Source: Bacteroidota bacterium
Lineage (GTDB): Bacteria > Bacteroidota > Ignavibacteria > Tepidaquicellales > Tepidaquicellaceae
Direction of reading: 5' to 3'
DNA length: 6,961 nt
Assembly: GCA_003519545.1 (NCBI GenBank)
Contig: DOWN01000137.1
Span: forward strand, 6,030 to 12,990
Part shown: positions 6,780-6,961 of the stretch, piece by piece
How the letters are laid out: every line of letters begins with the position of its first letter
Numbering within the stretch: position 1 is the first letter of the stretch
Position numbers and translations under genes: made by a program
Notes under the pieces: generated by a model
What the model was told of the DNA's origin: nothing
Databases searched by the model: none
The model's input: the letters and a program-made list of their open reading frames with translations, nothing else

Positions 6780-6961
6780 CTTAGATAAAACTGAAGCATA
6801 CTTTGCTATATTCGCGGCATAATGTGAATGTGAATTTATAATTTTTATATTGTTATCTGTTATAAATTTATTTAGAAATAAAATTGCTTTAATAAAATTT
6901 GCAGGTGATCTTTCGATATGGGAGAATAAATTAGATTAAGAAGACGCATAAAATAAATGTG
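6780..6961 (-). other. Upstream coding remnant of the GT4 gene with in-frame stop
   Basis: Read in the frame of the GT4 gene, bases 6935-6780 encode 52 residues without a start codon. They include HIERSPANFIKAILFLNKF (6-24), IKIINSHSHYA (30-40) and IAKYASVLSK (43-52). These match the I-x-R-S-P and diIHsHs segments that precede the T-x-HG motif in many GT4 enzymes, so I infer they are genuine coding sequence. An in-frame TAA at 6938-6936 interrupts further extension. Beyond it the same frame reads HLFYASS, and a neighbouring frame contains ATG at 6949 followed by RLLNLIYSP. Either a nonsense change, a frameshift or an assembly error near the window edge would explain this. No separate gene is called here. 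Confidence 0.6.

Overview
The window is AT-rich DNA with seven complete or nearly complete bacterial protein genes and one partial gene, packed with almost no intergenic space. Most start codons lack a Shine-Dalgarno sequence and are preceded by A/T-rich DNA. Together with the low G+C and the look of the proteins, this suggests a member of the Bacteroidota/Ignavibacteria side of the FCB group. That placement is an inference by eye and is not proven. The odd length and the genes cut at both ends would fit a metagenomic contig.

Layout. Bases 1-1755 (minus strand) hold a GT4-type glycosyltransferase followed by a WecG/TagA/CpsF (GT26) glycosyltransferase that runs off the left edge. The two are joined by an ATGA overlap. 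Bases 1810-5163 (plus strand) hold four tightly spaced genes: a class I SAM-dependent methyltransferase, a small VOC/glyoxalase-fold protein, a 481-residue protein resembling the CrtC/AttH lipocalin-like family, and a second SAM methyltransferase that appears to start at TTG inside the preceding stop codon. Bases 5158 to about 6935 (minus strand) hold a second GT4-type glycosyltransferase followed by a GT2 glycosyltransferase, again with an ATGA overlap. No RNA genes, insertion sequences, CRISPR arrays or convincing long repeats were seen.

How the genes may work together. The four minus-strand glycosyltransferases look like part of a surface polysaccharide or exopolysaccharide locus: GT26, GT4 and GT2 enzymes acting in turn on a lipid-linked glycan at the cytoplasmic face of the membrane. 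The plus-strand block is different. It resembles a small-molecule modification cassette (two methyltransferases, a VOC protein and a CrtC/AttH-like protein) sitting between two glycosyltransferase pairs. Its substrate cannot be read from the sequence, and it may have nothing to do with the glycan.

The main oddities are: the reading frame of the right-hand GT4 gene continues with family-like sequence upstream of its only usable start codon until it meets a stop; both GT4 proteins lack the second glutamate of the usual E-x7-E motif; and the plus-strand cassette is wedged in so tightly that its last gene overlaps the end of the opposing glycosyltransferase gene by 6 bp.
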